Positions 8,876 to 17,739 of a stretch of 64,000 nt of DNA are shown piece after piece. The position numbers were made by a program, and so were the translations under genes. This DNA comes from Saprospiraceae bacterium (GTDB lineage: Bacteria; Bacteroidota; Bacteroidia; Chitinophagales; Saprospiraceae): contig JADJGA010000012.1 in assembly GCA_016708265.1 (NCBI GenBank), positions 1,027,001 through 1,091,000 on the forward strand, in the 5' to 3' direction. The number at the start of each line of letters is the position of its first letter. Position 1 is the first letter of the stretch. The notes under the pieces were generated by a model. It was not told the origin of the DNA. It was given only the letters and a program-made list of their open reading frames with translations, and did not search any database.

Positions 8876-9405
8876 TAGATAAAATCTCTGTCCTTTAAAA
8901 TTTTTCTTAAAAAAACCTTAGCTTTTGCTAACTGTGACCTGGAACTGCTTTCTTCAATTTTAAGTTTCTCTCCAATTTCCTTATGGCTATATCCTTCTAT
9001 AACATACATATTAAAAACAGTTCTGTAACCATAAGGCAGTTTCATAAGTCCGTTCATTAGCTCCTGTGTTGTCAAATCTGATTCAATATCAATATACTCT
9101 TCCTTGAAATCGGTAGTGTCCTCGATATTCTCAATCTTGAACTTTTTCTTCTCAATCAGATGCTTAAGACAAATATTAGTCATTATTCTGCGAATCCATC
9201 CTTCAAAAGATCCTTCGAACTTGTATGAATTCAGCTTTTCAAACATCAGAATAAATCCTTCCTGCAACACGTCATCTGCTTCTTCATTATCCCCTAAATA
9301 TCTTAAACAAAGGGATTTCATTGATTTTTTATATTTGTCAAATAATTGCATCTGACTATAACGGTCATTTCTCAAACAGCCGGCAATTATATCTTTATCT
9401 GACAA
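8875..9405 (-). CDS. ECF RNA polymerase sigma factor (second system)
   Basis: A 176-residue sigma factor with region 2 at about residues 20-90 (core-binding 'EADDVLQEGFILMFEKL' and 'GWIRRIMTN') and region 4 at about 115-170 ('LPYGYRTVFNMYVIEGYSH' and the recognition helix 'EESSSRSQL'). The SSSRSQL-type helix is typical of Bacteroidota ECF factors paired with TM-barrel proteins. It overlaps the downstream partner by one base. It is distinct from the 3623-4123 sigma factor, so the window holds two independent ECF systems. Confidence 0.88.
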   Translation of the reverse strand: MSDKDIIAGCLRNDRYSQMQLFDKYKKSMKSLCLRYLGDNEEADDVLQEGFILMFEKLNSYKFEGSFEGWIRRIMTNICLKHLIEKKKFKIENIEDTTDFKEEYIDIESDLTTQELMNGLMKLPYGYRTVFNMYVIEGYSHKEIGEKLKIEESSSRSQLAKAKVFLRKILKDRDFI

Positions 9406-9485
9406 ATCCTACCTTTTAATAAATCATCAGACTTGTTTATCTGATATCAATATCAAATGAAACGTTGCCTGAGGAAAATCTTTTT

Positions 9486-10250
9486 TTATGATTTTTTTTC
9501 TTCCTTTTCTTCCTCAACTATTTTTGCATCATCGATCAAAGAGTCTCCGTCGTTATCTGTATCATCAAAACCGGATATTTCCTTATTGGTTTTTTGTTTT
9601 TCAGATGTGCCCTTTTCTATAGTAGTCTTAGGGAAATCAGAAAAATCTCCGGAAGAAAATCTGTCAGCTTTATTAAAAAAATCTTCCTTATCATTCAATT
9701 CTGATGCTTTGACTTTAAAATCTGTCTCAGCAAATTCGCTTTTGTCCTTCTTTTCTTCTTTTGCAAATTTTTCTGCTTTCTGAATTGTCTCATCCAATTT
9801 CTCACCAAGATCGCTTACAAGGTCAGAGGCTTTATCAAATAATACTTTTCCTCCTTCAAAGATCTTTTCACCAACTTTCTCTGAAACCTCCCCAAATTTA
9901 TCAGCAGCCTTCTTTCCCGGACCATCAATGAATTCTTTAGATTTTTCCATGAATTTCTCTCCGGTATCAAGTATTGAATCTCCAACCATATCCAGTGTTT
10001 CACTGGTTTTCTTGTAAATCTCACTGTCTTTTATTTCATCTAAAACTGATTTCTTAGAACCTTCATCAGTGTTTTCCATTGGAACGTTTGAAGCTGAACC
10101 ACCTTTTTCTCTTGATCTTAAAAAATCTTCGTTTACATCGAGCAGATGTTCAGTGCTGTCATGCAATTTTTCTGTTGTTTTTTTGATTGATTCATTAGTT
10201 ACTGCTTTAGCACCAAATATTAATCTTTTAATTTCACTGAATATTCCCAT
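9486..10250 (-). CDS. LEA-like / amphipathic-repeat hypothetical protein
   Basis: A 254-residue, highly charged protein (Lys, Glu, Asp, Ser) with no signal peptide. Residues about 20-165 form repeated amphipathic helical segments of roughly 11 residues, with recurring 'EKF/EKxxE' and 'DKFGEVSEKVGEKI' units. This resembles late-embryogenesis-abundant or apolipophorin-type stress proteins and bacterial YtxH-like proteins. Residues 165-254 look disordered and acidic and end in a run of E and K. A role in desiccation, membrane or surface protection is inferred only from composition. The gene lies 80 bp upstream of the second sigma gene on the same strand. Confidence 0.6.
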   Translation of the reverse strand: MGIFSEIKRLIFGAKAVTNESIKKTTEKLHDSTEHLLDVNEDFLRSREKGGSASNVPMENTDEGSKKSVLDEIKDSEIYKKTSETLDMVGDSILDTGEKFMEKSKEFIDGPGKKAADKFGEVSEKVGEKIFEGGKVLFDKASDLVSDLGEKLDETIQKAEKFAKEEKKDKSEFAETDFKVKASELNDKEDFFNKADRFSSGDFSDFPKTTIEKGTSEKQKTNKEISGFDDTDNDGDSLIDDAKIVEEEKEEKKS

Positions 10251-10493
10251 AAAAAATGATTTTTTATTTTTAATAATATATAATTTTATAATAATATAAT
10301 CATATTCTATTTTATAGTTTACAATTATTGTGTAAAATTATTCAATTTAATTTGATTATAGCCAATTTTAAGATGAATTTAGATGTATTTGTAGCTGAGA
10401 ATTGATTTTTCTGTTTATTTTGCATAAAAATCCAGCGATTGATTAATTGTTATATATACAATAAATCAATTCTGATCAAATAAACTATAAATT

Positions 10494-11426
10494 GTGTCAA
10501 CAATAAAGGAAAAAATCCAGGAGCTTGTCGTACAGATCAATCAATTAAGTTTTATTGAGAATGAAATAGTCCGGGCAGAAAGATCTGCTCAATCTATTGA
10601 TTTAAATGTTAGGGAAACTTTGGAATTGTTGGAAAAGAAGAATATAGAAATTGAAGAATTGCAGTCATTTTCGGTAAAAGGCCTTATAAGTTCCATTTTT
10701 GTAGATAAAAAATTTGAGCTGGAAAATAAACGTAATGAGTATTACCAATTGTCTAAACAATATGATAGTCTGAAAGCTGAAAAATCAGCATCTGTTTTTG
10801 AACTGGAAATATTAAACAGAAAAATCAGTGAACTTGGAGTATTGAAACAGGAACTACAGGTTATGATGGAAAACAGAGAAAATGAGTTGATGACCGAAAA
10901 TTCAAATCAGGGAATGGCATTATTGAATGTCCGGAAAGAAACAGAAGAAGCGGATATTAAACTCCGGAAGCTTAACAGGTCTTATGAACTTTCAGACCGT
11001 ATTTTTAGTACTCTGACCCTTTTCAGTGCTGCTCTCAGGGATGTTGAAAGCAGTATAACCTGGAACAGGAAAAAACAATTCATGGCAGGAAATTCTAAAG
11101 AAGTTGCTTTGAAAAAAGCCAAAGAATTCAATGTTGAAAGCAGGCTGATGCTTAATGATCTTGGTAAAATGCTCAGGGAGTTGGATATAAGCTATAAAAA
11201 TCTGGATGTAGTACTGGTTGCATTTGAAAATGAATTCGGGATGTTCTTTGATAATTTTATATCAGATATGATCATGAAAAAGAGGATAATAGAAGGTGTG
11301 GAAAATGTGGAATATGTTTTTCAGAATTTAAAAAATGTCAAAGCAAATATTGGTGAGAAAATCAAGGAAACTGAGGTTTTACGTCAAAGACTGTTTACAG
11401 TAAAAGACAAAATATTGACAGAATAA
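10494..11426 (+). CDS. Coiled-coil hypothetical protein
   Basis: A 310-residue soluble protein beginning at a GTG (MSTIKEKI). Long heptad-patterned coiled coils cover residues about 1-60, 70-160 and 260-310, with a more globular middle. No membrane segment, nucleotide-binding motif or signal peptide is seen. I do not recognise the family. It is divergent from the LEA-like gene (243 bp of very AT-rich sequence between them) and ends in a strong terminator shared with pnp. A structural or scaffolding role is possible but not shown. Confidence 0.6.
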   Translation: MSTIKEKIQELVVQINQLSFIENEIVRAERSAQSIDLNVRETLELLEKKNIEIEELQSFSVKGLISSIFVDKKFELENKRNEYYQLSKQYDSLKAEKSASVFELEILNRKISELGVLKQELQVMMENRENELMTENSNQGMALLNVRKETEEADIKLRKLNRSYELSDRIFSTLTLFSAALRDVESSITWNRKKQFMAGNSKEVALKKAKEFNVESRLMLNDLGKMLRELDISYKNLDVVLVAFENEFGMFFDNFISDMIMKKRIIEGVENVEYVFQNLKNVKANIGEKIKETEVLRQRLFTVKDKILTE

Positions 11427-11458
11427 AAAAAGCAGGAATTTCTTCCTGCTTTTTTTTT
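11424..11458. terminator. Bidirectional intrinsic terminator between coiled-coil gene and pnp
   Basis: A perfect 8-bp stem with a TTTC loop (11431-11450) is preceded by an A run and followed by eight T, so it can serve both convergent genes. The pnp stop codon is only a few bases away. Confidence 0.88.
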
Positions 11459-11459
11459 G

Positions 11460-13676
11460 CTAGTCTTTGTCCTGATTCCTTCTGTCGTCAAACCTTCGTA
11501 CTTCTTTTTTTGGTCCCCTTTCTGCATCTCCTCCGTCTTTGTTGTATTCAGGTCTTGGGATCATAGCTTTGCGGCTTAACCTCATTTTCTTTGTTTTAGG
11601 ATCAACTCCAATGTATTTGACCTTGAATGTATCTCCTATGCTGACTGCTGATTCTACATTTTCAATTCTGGTATGTGAAAGTTCAGATACATGTATCAAT
11701 CCGCTTCTTTTTCCCAGGAATTCAACAAATACACCAAATGGCATAATTGTTTTGACAACAGCATCATATTCATCTCCAATTTGAGGGATATATGTGATAT
11801 TTGAAATTGCAGCAACAGCTTTTTCAATATCTTCTTTATTGTTGCTGAAAATATGAATAATACCTTTATTATCTTCTTCAGAAATATTTATGGTTGTGTT
11901 TGTGGTTTTCTGAATTTCCTGAATTACTTTACCTCCAGGTCCGATAACTTCCCCAATCTGACTGGTTTCTATTGTCAATACTGTTATCCTTGGTGCATGA
12001 GGTTTTAAATCTGCATTAGGTTTTGCAATACATTTATTCATTTCATTCAAGATGTGCATTCTTCCTTCTTTTGCCTGAAGCAGTGCTTTTTCCAGAATTT
12101 CATACGGAAGGCCATCTATTTTAATATCCATCTGGCAAGCAACAATTCCATTTTCAGTACCTGTGACCTTAAAATCCATATCACCAATAGCATCTTCATC
12201 ACCAAGTATATCTGAAAGTACAGCAAATCGTGATCCATCTGTGACCAAACCCATAGCTATACCGCTTACTCCCTGTTTCATAGGAACACCGGCATCCATC
12301 AGAGCCATTGATGCACTGCAAACAGTAGCCATTGATGATGATCCGTTTGATTCAAGCACATCGGAAGTTATTCTTATTGTGTAAGGGAAATCATCAGGAA
12401 GCACTTTCCTTATAGACCGGCCTGCAAGATTGCCGTGTCCAATTTCTCTTCTTCCAGGTCCTCTGTTAGGTTTCACTTCTCCAACCGAAAATCCGGGAAA
12501 TGAATAATGCAACATAAAATTATCATAATATGAATTTAATGCATTATCAACCATTATCTGATCGAGTTTAGTTCCTAAAGTCAGTACTGAAAGAACCTGT
12601 GTCTCACCCCTTGTGAATATAGCTGATCCATGACTGGCAGGAAGTGTATCAACCTCTGACCATATATCTCTTATTTCATTTAATTTTCTTCCGTCAAGCC
12701 TGATATTTTCAGATAAAATTACTTCTCTGAAAACTTCCTTTTTTATTTTTTCAAAATATGCAAAAACAAGAGTTTTATTTTCATTCAACCATTCTTCACC
12801 TTTTGAAGTGATAAGAGATTCGTTTAATTCCTTTTCAATAATTTTAATTTTGCTTTTTCTTTCTGATTTGCCGAAAGAACCTTTTGCAATTTCTTTCAGT
12901 GGCATTTTTATAAAATTGCCAATCTCAACTTTTAAATCAGGATCTTCATTTTCAGAAATAGTTTCTCTTTTGATTAGGGCTTTCTCTCCTACAATTTGAG
13001 CTAACTTTAGTTGAGCTTCCACCTGAACTTTAATTGCATCATGGGCATATTTTATTGCTTCAACAATTTCATTTTCACTTACTTCGTCAGCTTCTCCTTC
13101 AACCATCATAACGTTGTCAAACGAAGCTGCAACAATTAGATCAAGTGAGGCTTTTCCCATATCTGATTTGAGAGGATTTATTTTAAATTCTCCATCGATC
13201 TTTGCTACTCGTACTTCGGAAATAGGTCCATCCCATGGAATATTTGAAACCATCAATGCTGCAGATGCTGCTAGCGCTGCTAAAGCATCAGGGCTTGTTT
13301 CTTTGTCAGCAGATAATAAATTTATAAAAACTTGAGTTTCGTTCATGTAATTGTCAGGAAACAACGGTCTCAGAGCTCTGTCAACCAATCTTGATATTAA
13401 AACTTCATAATCGGATAATTTACCTTCTCTGCGGAAAAAACTTCCGGGTATTCTTCCTGCCGCAGAAAATTTTTCCTGATAATCAACCGATAACGGAAAA
13501 AATGCCTGATTTTCTTTTGCTTCAGTACTCGAAGTAACGGTTGCCAGTATAACTGTATCACCAGTTCTTAATACAACTGAACCATCAGCCTGTTTGGCTA
13601 ACTTGCCTGTTTCAATTGTAACTTCCCTTCCATCCGGAAGAAAAAATGAAGTTGAAACTCCTAAATTGTTATTCAT
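11460..13676 (-). CDS. pnp: Polyribonucleotide nucleotidyltransferase (PNPase)
   Basis: PNPase degrades RNA 3' to 5' by phosphorolysis as a trimer. The 738-residue protein has two RNase PH domains (about 10-140 and 325-460) separated by the helical all-alpha domain, a KH domain with GPGG near residue 578, and a C-terminal S1 domain at about 630-700. The second RNase PH core shows 'RGETQVL' and 'SSSMATVC'. The C-terminal tail is charged and basic. The length is normal and the frame unbroken. It lies downstream of rpsO on the same strand, the classic rpsO-pnp order, with 185 bp between them. Confidence 0.97.
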   Translation of the reverse strand: MNNNLGVSTSFFLPDGREVTIETGKLAKQADGSVVLRTGDTVILATVTSSTEAKENQAFFPLSVDYQEKFSAAGRIPGSFFRREGKLSDYEVLISRLVDRALRPLFPDNYMNETQVFINLLSADKETSPDALAALAASAALMVSNIPWDGPISEVRVAKIDGEFKINPLKSDMGKASLDLIVAASFDNVMMVEGEADEVSENEIVEAIKYAHDAIKVQVEAQLKLAQIVGEKALIKRETISENEDPDLKVEIGNFIKMPLKEIAKGSFGKSERKSKIKIIEKELNESLITSKGEEWLNENKTLVFAYFEKIKKEVFREVILSENIRLDGRKLNEIRDIWSEVDTLPASHGSAIFTRGETQVLSVLTLGTKLDQIMVDNALNSYYDNFMLHYSFPGFSVGEVKPNRGPGRREIGHGNLAGRSIRKVLPDDFPYTIRITSDVLESNGSSSMATVCSASMALMDAGVPMKQGVSGIAMGLVTDGSRFAVLSDILGDEDAIGDMDFKVTGTENGIVACQMDIKIDGLPYEILEKALLQAKEGRMHILNEMNKCIAKPNADLKPHAPRITVLTIETSQIGEVIGPGGKVIQEIQKTTNTTINISEEDNKGIIHIFSNNKEDIEKAVAAISNITYIPQIGDEYDAVVKTIMPFGVFVEFLGKRSGLIHVSELSHTRIENVESAVSIGDTFKVKYIGVDPKTKKMRLSRKAMIPRPEYNKDGGDAERGPKKEVRRFDDRRNQDKD

Positions 13677-13861
13677 GCTTATTTTTATTTAAAATTTAAT
13701 TTTGATCATATATACACCATAAACCTTTCAATATGCTTGAAAGCAAAGATGTTAATCTAAATCAGTCAATGGTTAAATGAATTACATGTTATAAAATCAA
13801 CATGAAACGAATCTATTTCAGGTTTTGAGAAAGCCTTTTTTAATTTGATTTTTCAGTACAA

Positions 13862-14137
13862 TTATTTTCTTATACCTAATTTATCTATTAAAGCTCTGTA
13901 CTGTAGTATATCTTTACTCATAAGATACTTCAAAAATCTTTTCCTTTTTCCTACTTTTGTTAAAAGTGCCCTTCTGCTGACCTGATCTTTTTTGTTTAAA
14001 TTCAAGTGGCCGGTCAGAATTTTAATTTCTTCAGTCAACAGTGCAACTTGTCCTTCTATTGAACCGGTATTTGTTTCTGATTTACCGTATTCCTTAAAAA
14101 TTTCTTTCTTCTTTTTTGAATCTATTTGTACGCTCAT
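13862..14137 (-). CDS. rpsO: 30S ribosomal protein S15
   Basis: A 91-residue protein with the S15 helices and the conserved rRNA-binding region ('TGSIEGQVALLTEEI', 'HLNLNKKD', 'GKRKRFLKYL'). S15 binds the central domain of 16S rRNA early in 30S assembly. The length fits the family (about 88-90). A very good Bacteroidota-type promoter lies 50-80 bp upstream. rpsO precedes pnp as in many bacteria, which suggests shared regulation of translation and RNA decay. Confidence 0.97.
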   Translation of the reverse strand: MSVQIDSKKKKEIFKEYGKSETNTGSIEGQVALLTEEIKILTGHLNLNKKDQVSRRALLTKVGKRKRFLKYLMSKDILQYRALIDKLGIRK

Positions 14138-14186
14138 TTTTAATTGTTTTACTAAGTTTAATTACGAAAATCTTCATTAGCGGGCG

Positions 14187-14217
14187 CAAAGATAAAATTT
14201 ATTTTTAATTTCCCAAT
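14187..14217 (-). promoter_or_regulatory. Bacteroidota-type sigma-A promoter of rpsO
   Basis: On the minus strand a perfect -7 box TATCTTTG (plus-strand 14187-14194) is preceded by TTG (14214-14216) with a 19-nt spacer, the optimal distance for the TTTG/TAnnTTTG promoter class. The predicted start of transcription, near 14180, would give a leader of about 43 nt. Confidence 0.65.
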
Positions 14218-14235
14218 TATTTATGAACTATTTAC

Positions 14236-14264
14236 AAAAAAAAATGCCTCCTTAGAGGCATTTT
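14236..14264 (-). terminator. Intrinsic terminator of the 14281-15168 lipoprotein gene
   Basis: A perfect 10-bp stem (14241-14250 with 14255-14264, CTTA loop) with a run of A on its left side, which reads as a T tract on the minus strand. It starts 16 bp after the gene's stop. Confidence 0.85.
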
Positions 14265-14280
14265 CAACAATTTTTATAGA

Positions 14281-15168
14281 TTAATATTTTTTCCCTTTCA
14301 AATTAAAAATATAAAAATCTTTGTTATCTCCTCCTGGTTGGCCCAAAGGAGGTGTCTCTACAACTTCTAATGTTTTCATTATAAAGTAATCAAATTTTCC
14401 TGCGACAGCTGATGGGGATTTAAATAAAAACAACTTATTGACTGTAACTCCAGCTTCAGCTGCTTTTGTGCCAGCGGTATATGCTGCAATCAATGTCTCG
14501 AGATCAGTTATTTTGTCAAAATCGGCTGCTGCTAACGGAATTACCATTTCAGTACCATTTTCCGGTTTTATTTTCTTTTGCCATGATCCATCTGTTAGAT
14601 CGTCAACCACACCAAAATCCTGAACGTCACCATCCGGATTGTTCTCTGAAGCAACTGCTGCTCCTTTTTGTAAATCAACACTACCAAAAAATCCGGCTGG
14701 GGCATCTGCATTATAAACCTTTAAACTTGGTACATTTACATTAAAACTTGTGGAAATTGTAAGACTAATCTCAACTGTGTCTTTTAATAGATTTTCATCC
14801 TCAACAACAAAGAGGTAATCAGACGTTCCTGCATCCTGTCCTTTAATTGTGATAGCTTTTGTAAAAGCTTCACCATCAGCCCCGATCAGTAAAGATGGAT
14901 TCGCATTTAAGCCGTCAATGATCCTTTCAAGTGCAAGCTTGGTTCCGTTTTCATAAACAATCAGAGTTTTCATGTTAACATCTCCTTTGGCTCCTTTCAC
15001 CTGAACTTTAAAATTTGCTGCTGGTTCTATTGTCCCGTCGGAAGTTAAAAAACCCGTACCTGAAAGCAAGGAAACAGTGGGTGGTACTTTATCCTCTGTA
15101 CATGAAGTAAAAGCAAATGTAACAAGGAGGATGCTCATGATAGCATATAAATAATTGAATTTTTTCAT
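14281..15168 (-). CDS. Hypothetical lipoprotein
   Basis: A 295-residue lipoprotein: hydrophobic signal then FTSC near residue 23. The mature protein looks like one or two Ig-like beta domains at about 30-150 ('PPTVSLLSGTGFLTSDG' and a 'DYLFVVEDENLLKDTVEI' strand pair). The C-terminal half contains 'FDYFIMKTLEV' close to the end. I do not recognise a named family. It is monocistronic, with its own terminator. Surface exposure is likely given the lipid anchor. Confidence 0.65.
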   Translation of the reverse strand: MKKFNYLYAIMSILLVTFAFTSCTEDKVPPTVSLLSGTGFLTSDGTIEPAANFKVQVKGAKGDVNMKTLIVYENGTKLALERIIDGLNANPSLLIGADGEAFTKAITIKGQDAGTSDYLFVVEDENLLKDTVEISLTISTSFNVNVPSLKVYNADAPAGFFGSVDLQKGAAVASENNPDGDVQDFGVVDDLTDGSWQKKIKPENGTEMVIPLAAADFDKITDLETLIAAYTAGTKAAEAGVTVNKLFLFKSPSAVAGKFDYFIMKTLEVVETPPLGQPGGDNKDFYIFNLKGKKY

Positions 15169-15289
15169 ATTTACAAAGTTTTTAAATTAAATAATATTTA
15201 TTTTATATAGTTAGTAAACTTATTATAAATTCGTTTATTTTATAATTAATACGTTTTATTTTTAATAAGTCACATTAAGAATATAAGTT

Positions 15290-15793
15290 TTACTCATCCT
15301 CTCCTTCCAGATTCTTTGTTTCTCCGGCTTCAGAAGAATTCACTTTTGAAAAATCACTTCTGATTTCTGTATGTCTTATCTCTCCACCTGTAGTCCCTGT
15401 TACTTTTGCAAAATAAATCGATACAACAGCAAAAACAAATAAAACGATAGCGATTATATTTGAAAAGGCTTTCTTTTTCCAGTTTGCCCACAAAGCAAAT
15501 AAAGAAAATGCACCCAGTAAATACGACAGTATAGCAAATAATTCCGCCTTTTCTTCATGGGCAAGTATAAATTCCTTATCTATTCCAGGCAAGTTTTCAA
15601 TTACCTCTTCTGCACCTTCTCCCGATCCAAATGCAGGTATAGTAAATAAAGCACCAAAAATGAAAATAAAAAAAGCAACCCGTTTGATGACTTCTGATTT
15701 AAAAATAAAACCTCCGGCTAAAACAATTAAACCAACAATCGGGAAAATAATAGGCAAGTGATTAAATGCCAGGTGAAAATGAGCTCCGTTCAT
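15290..15793 (-). CDS. DUF2231-like four-helix membrane protein
   Basis: A 167-residue protein with four membrane segments (about 8-28, 35-53, 83-102, 109-128). Histidines occur near the membrane faces ('HFHLAFNHLPI', 'LAHEEKAE', 'RHTE'), and 'GEGAEE' follows helix 2. This pattern is common in Bacteroidota DUF2231-like proteins and suggests, without proof, haem or metal binding. The C-terminus is an acidic cytoplasmic tail. It stands alone with about 120 bp on one side and 177 bp on the other. Confidence 0.7.
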   Translation of the reverse strand: MNGAHFHLAFNHLPIIFPIVGLIVLAGGFIFKSEVIKRVAFFIFIFGALFTIPAFGSGEGAEEVIENLPGIDKEFILAHEEKAELFAILSYLLGAFSLFALWANWKKKAFSNIIAIVLFVFAVVSIYFAKVTGTTGGEIRHTEIRSDFSKVNSSEAGETKNLEGEDE

Positions 15794-15970
15794 GTTTTAA
15801 TAATTTAATGGTTAAAAAATTTGAATTAATCTGTTATTAAATATTTGGAATATTTACCTTTGCCAACTTATTTAAAACCTGATAATGCTAATATTATATA
15901 TAACAGTACTGATATTTTCTCTTATAATTTGTTTGAATCTTTTAATTGAAAAAAGAATAAAAAGATAATA

Positions 15971-16162
15971 TCACTTCGTAATTATTCTGTTGTCGCATTC
16001 TTTTTCTTCGGATTTTTCATCACTGCATGCACATTTTTCACCGGTAGTAGAACATGTCTTTTTAAATTCTTCTCCTTTCAGAAAAAATTTGAAATTAAGA
16101 AGAAGAAATGATACCATGAAAATTGCAAAAACAATTATTAGAGTATATATAAATTCTGACAT
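15971..16162 (-). CDS. Small cysteine-rich membrane protein
   Basis: A 63-residue protein with one N-terminal membrane helix (about 4-24) and a short tail with four cysteines (two as CAC, plus two single). Similar short proteins with an N-terminal helix and a cysteine-rich end recur in Bacteroidota. The cysteines could bind a metal or cluster, but this is inference. It is divergent from mazG with 58 bp between the starts; the mazG frame runs back across it antisense, but that extension is not coding. Confidence 0.6.
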   Translation of the reverse strand: MSEFIYTLIIVFAIFMVSFLLLNFKFFLKGEEFKKTCSTTGEKCACSDEKSEEKECDNRIITK

Positions 16163-16220
16163 TTTATTTACTTTGCGATTTGAATTAATTACAAATATAC
16201 GTTATTTAGTTTTGGATATT

Positions 16221-16991
16221 ATGCTTATGGAAAAAAAAGTAAACAATTTTGTTGAATTATTGAAAATAATGGATACCTTAAGGACAAATTGTCCCTGGGA
16301 TATGAAGCAAACTGTACATACACTGAGAAATCTTACTCTTGAAGAGGTTTATGAACTTGCTGATGCCGTGATCAGGGAAGATTGGGATGAAATAGAAGAG
16401 GAACTGGGTGATATACTGCTGCATATCGTATTTTATGCAAAAATTGGGGAAGAGAAAGGCAGATTTGATATTGGAAGTATAGTAGAAAAACTGAATAAAA
16501 AAATGATATCAAGACATCCTCATATATATGGAGATACGGAAGTTGCAAATGCTGAAGATGTGAAAAAAAACTGGGAGCAGATCAAAAAACATGAGGGCAA
16601 AAAATCAGTTTTATCAGGCGTCCCGACAGGATTACCTGCTCTGATAAAAGCATACAGGATGCAGGATAAGACAGCCCAGGTCAAATTTGAATGGGAAAAT
16701 ACAGAGCAGGTTTGGGCAAAAGTTGAAGAAGAAATAGGCGAGTTGAAAGAAGCTGTCGATAACCATCATGCTAAAGATCATATTGAAGAAGAATTTGGTG
16801 ATGTCCTTTTTGCACTGGTCAACTATGGCCGATTCATTGGTGTCGATCCGGAAACTGCATTGGAAAAAATTAATATGAAGTTCAAATCAAGATTTGAATA
16901 TATAGAAGAGAGTGCTCCAAAACCACTTAATGAAATGACATTATGGGAAATGGATGATCTCTGGAACGAAGCAAAAACCAAAATGAAATGA
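16221..16991 (+). CDS. mazG: Nucleoside triphosphate pyrophosphohydrolase MazG
   Basis: MazG hydrolyses (d)NTPs to monophosphates and pyrophosphate, cleaning the nucleotide pool. The 256-residue protein has two MazG domains, each with an EExxE…ExxD metal-binding pattern ('EEVYELADA' with 'EEELGDILLHI', and 'EEIGELKEA' with 'EEFGDVLFALVNY'). The linker contains 'HPHIYGD'. The frame is open back to 15990, but I chose the ATG at 16221 (16227 is equal in quality) because the family starts just before the 'CPWD' motif and the longer form would overlap the divergent small gene. A TAGTTTTG box at 16207-16214 is a weak promoter candidate. Confidence 0.93.
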   Translation: MLMEKKVNNFVELLKIMDTLRTNCPWDMKQTVHTLRNLTLEEVYELADAVIREDWDEIEEELGDILLHIVFYAKIGEEKGRFDIGSIVEKLNKKMISRHPHIYGDTEVANAEDVKKNWEQIKKHEGKKSVLSGVPTGLPALIKAYRMQDKTAQVKFEWENTEQVWAKVEEEIGELKEAVDNHHAKDHIEEEFGDVLFALVNYGRFIGVDPETALEKINMKFKSRFEYIEESAPKPLNEMTLWEMDDLWNEAKTKMK

Positions 16992-17001
16992 GGGGGGACC
17001 A

Positions 17002-17036
17002 CAATTTAAGATTAAGATGTTCGATTTACAAAATAC
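17002..17036. repeat. Degenerate 7-bp-period array after mazG
   Basis: Five heptads in one phase (including GATGTTC, GATTTAC, AAAATAC) start 10 bp after the mazG stop. The array is part of the same dispersed family as 6362 and 55846. Confidence 0.5.
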
Positions 17037-17060
17037 TAAAAATAACAGAAAACACTCTAT

Positions 17061-17117
17061 CTTTTATAAACCAAATAAACCTTATAAACCACATAAACTT
17101 TTATAAACCAAATAAAC
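17061..17117. repeat. 9-10-bp tandem repeat in the ribE leader
   Basis: Six imperfect copies of a unit ending in ATAAACC or ATAAAC, with a period of 9-10 bp, occupy the region just before ribE (start 17127). The composition is A and C on the plus strand. No FMN riboswitch (RFN element) is visible here. Confidence 0.65.
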
Positions 17118-17126
17118 AAAAAAAAC

Positions 17127-17738
17127 ATGTTTTCAGGAATAATTGAATCAATAGGGAAAATTGAAAAAATAGAAACGGAAAATACCAATGTGCATTTTTT
17201 TGTTTCATGTAAATTTCTGGACGAAATACATATCGACCAGAGTATTTCTCATAACGGTGTTTGTCTGACTGTAGTGGAAAAGGATAAAAAAGTATATAAG
17301 GTTACAGCTATCAAGGAAACATTGATAAGGTCTAATCTTGGTCTGCTCAAAACCGGTGATCATGTAAATCTTGAAAGGTCGGTAAGCGCTGAAATGAGGA
17401 TGGATGGGCATTTTGTGCAGGGACATGTTGATACTACAGCAAAATGTATCAGTGTTAAGGAAGAAAACGGGTCATGGTATTACACCTTTGAAGTGAGGGA
17501 TGAAACCTCCTCCAATCTGATGGTCAATAAAGGCAGTATAGCAGTTAACGGTGTTAGCCTGACACTTGTTGAACCTTTCGGAACACAGTTTTCGGTAGCT
17601 ATAATACCTTATACTTTCGAAAACACCAATTTCAGGTTTTTCCGGCCGGGCAGTATCGTGAATATTGAATTCGACATCATGGGTAAATATGTAGTCAAAT
17701 ATCTGGAAAGCATCAGGGAGAGTTTTGTGAAGAACTAA
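17127..17738 (+). CDS. ribE: Riboflavin synthase alpha subunit
   Basis: This enzyme makes riboflavin by dismutation of two 6,7-dimethyl-8-ribityllumazine molecules. The 203-residue protein begins with the hallmark MFSGIIE and has two lumazine-binding domains (about 1-97 and 98-195), each with an NGVxLTV/L motif ('HNGVCLTVV' near 44, 'VNGVSLTLV' near 140). 'GHVDTTAKC' lies at the start of the second domain. The start is fixed by the family N-terminus. No other rib gene lies nearby. A 9-bp tandem repeat fills its leader. Confidence 0.96.
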   Translation: MFSGIIESIGKIEKIETENTNVHFFVSCKFLDEIHIDQSISHNGVCLTVVEKDKKVYKVTAIKETLIRSNLGLLKTGDHVNLERSVSAEMRMDGHFVQGHVDTTAKCISVKEENGSWYYTFEVRDETSSNLMVNKGSIAVNGVSLTLVEPFGTQFSVAIIPYTFENTNFRFFRPGSIVNIEFDIMGKYVVKYLESIRESFVKN

Positions 17739-17739
17739 T

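Noticed and set aside
16172..16214. Promoter for mazG from TTTG and TAGTTTTG boxes
   Set aside because: The spacing between candidate boxes (24 or 31 nt) is outside the usual 17-23 range.
15990..16220. Extended MazG N-terminus from 15990
   Set aside because: The extra codons lie antisense to the small cysteine-rich gene and have no MazG similarity.
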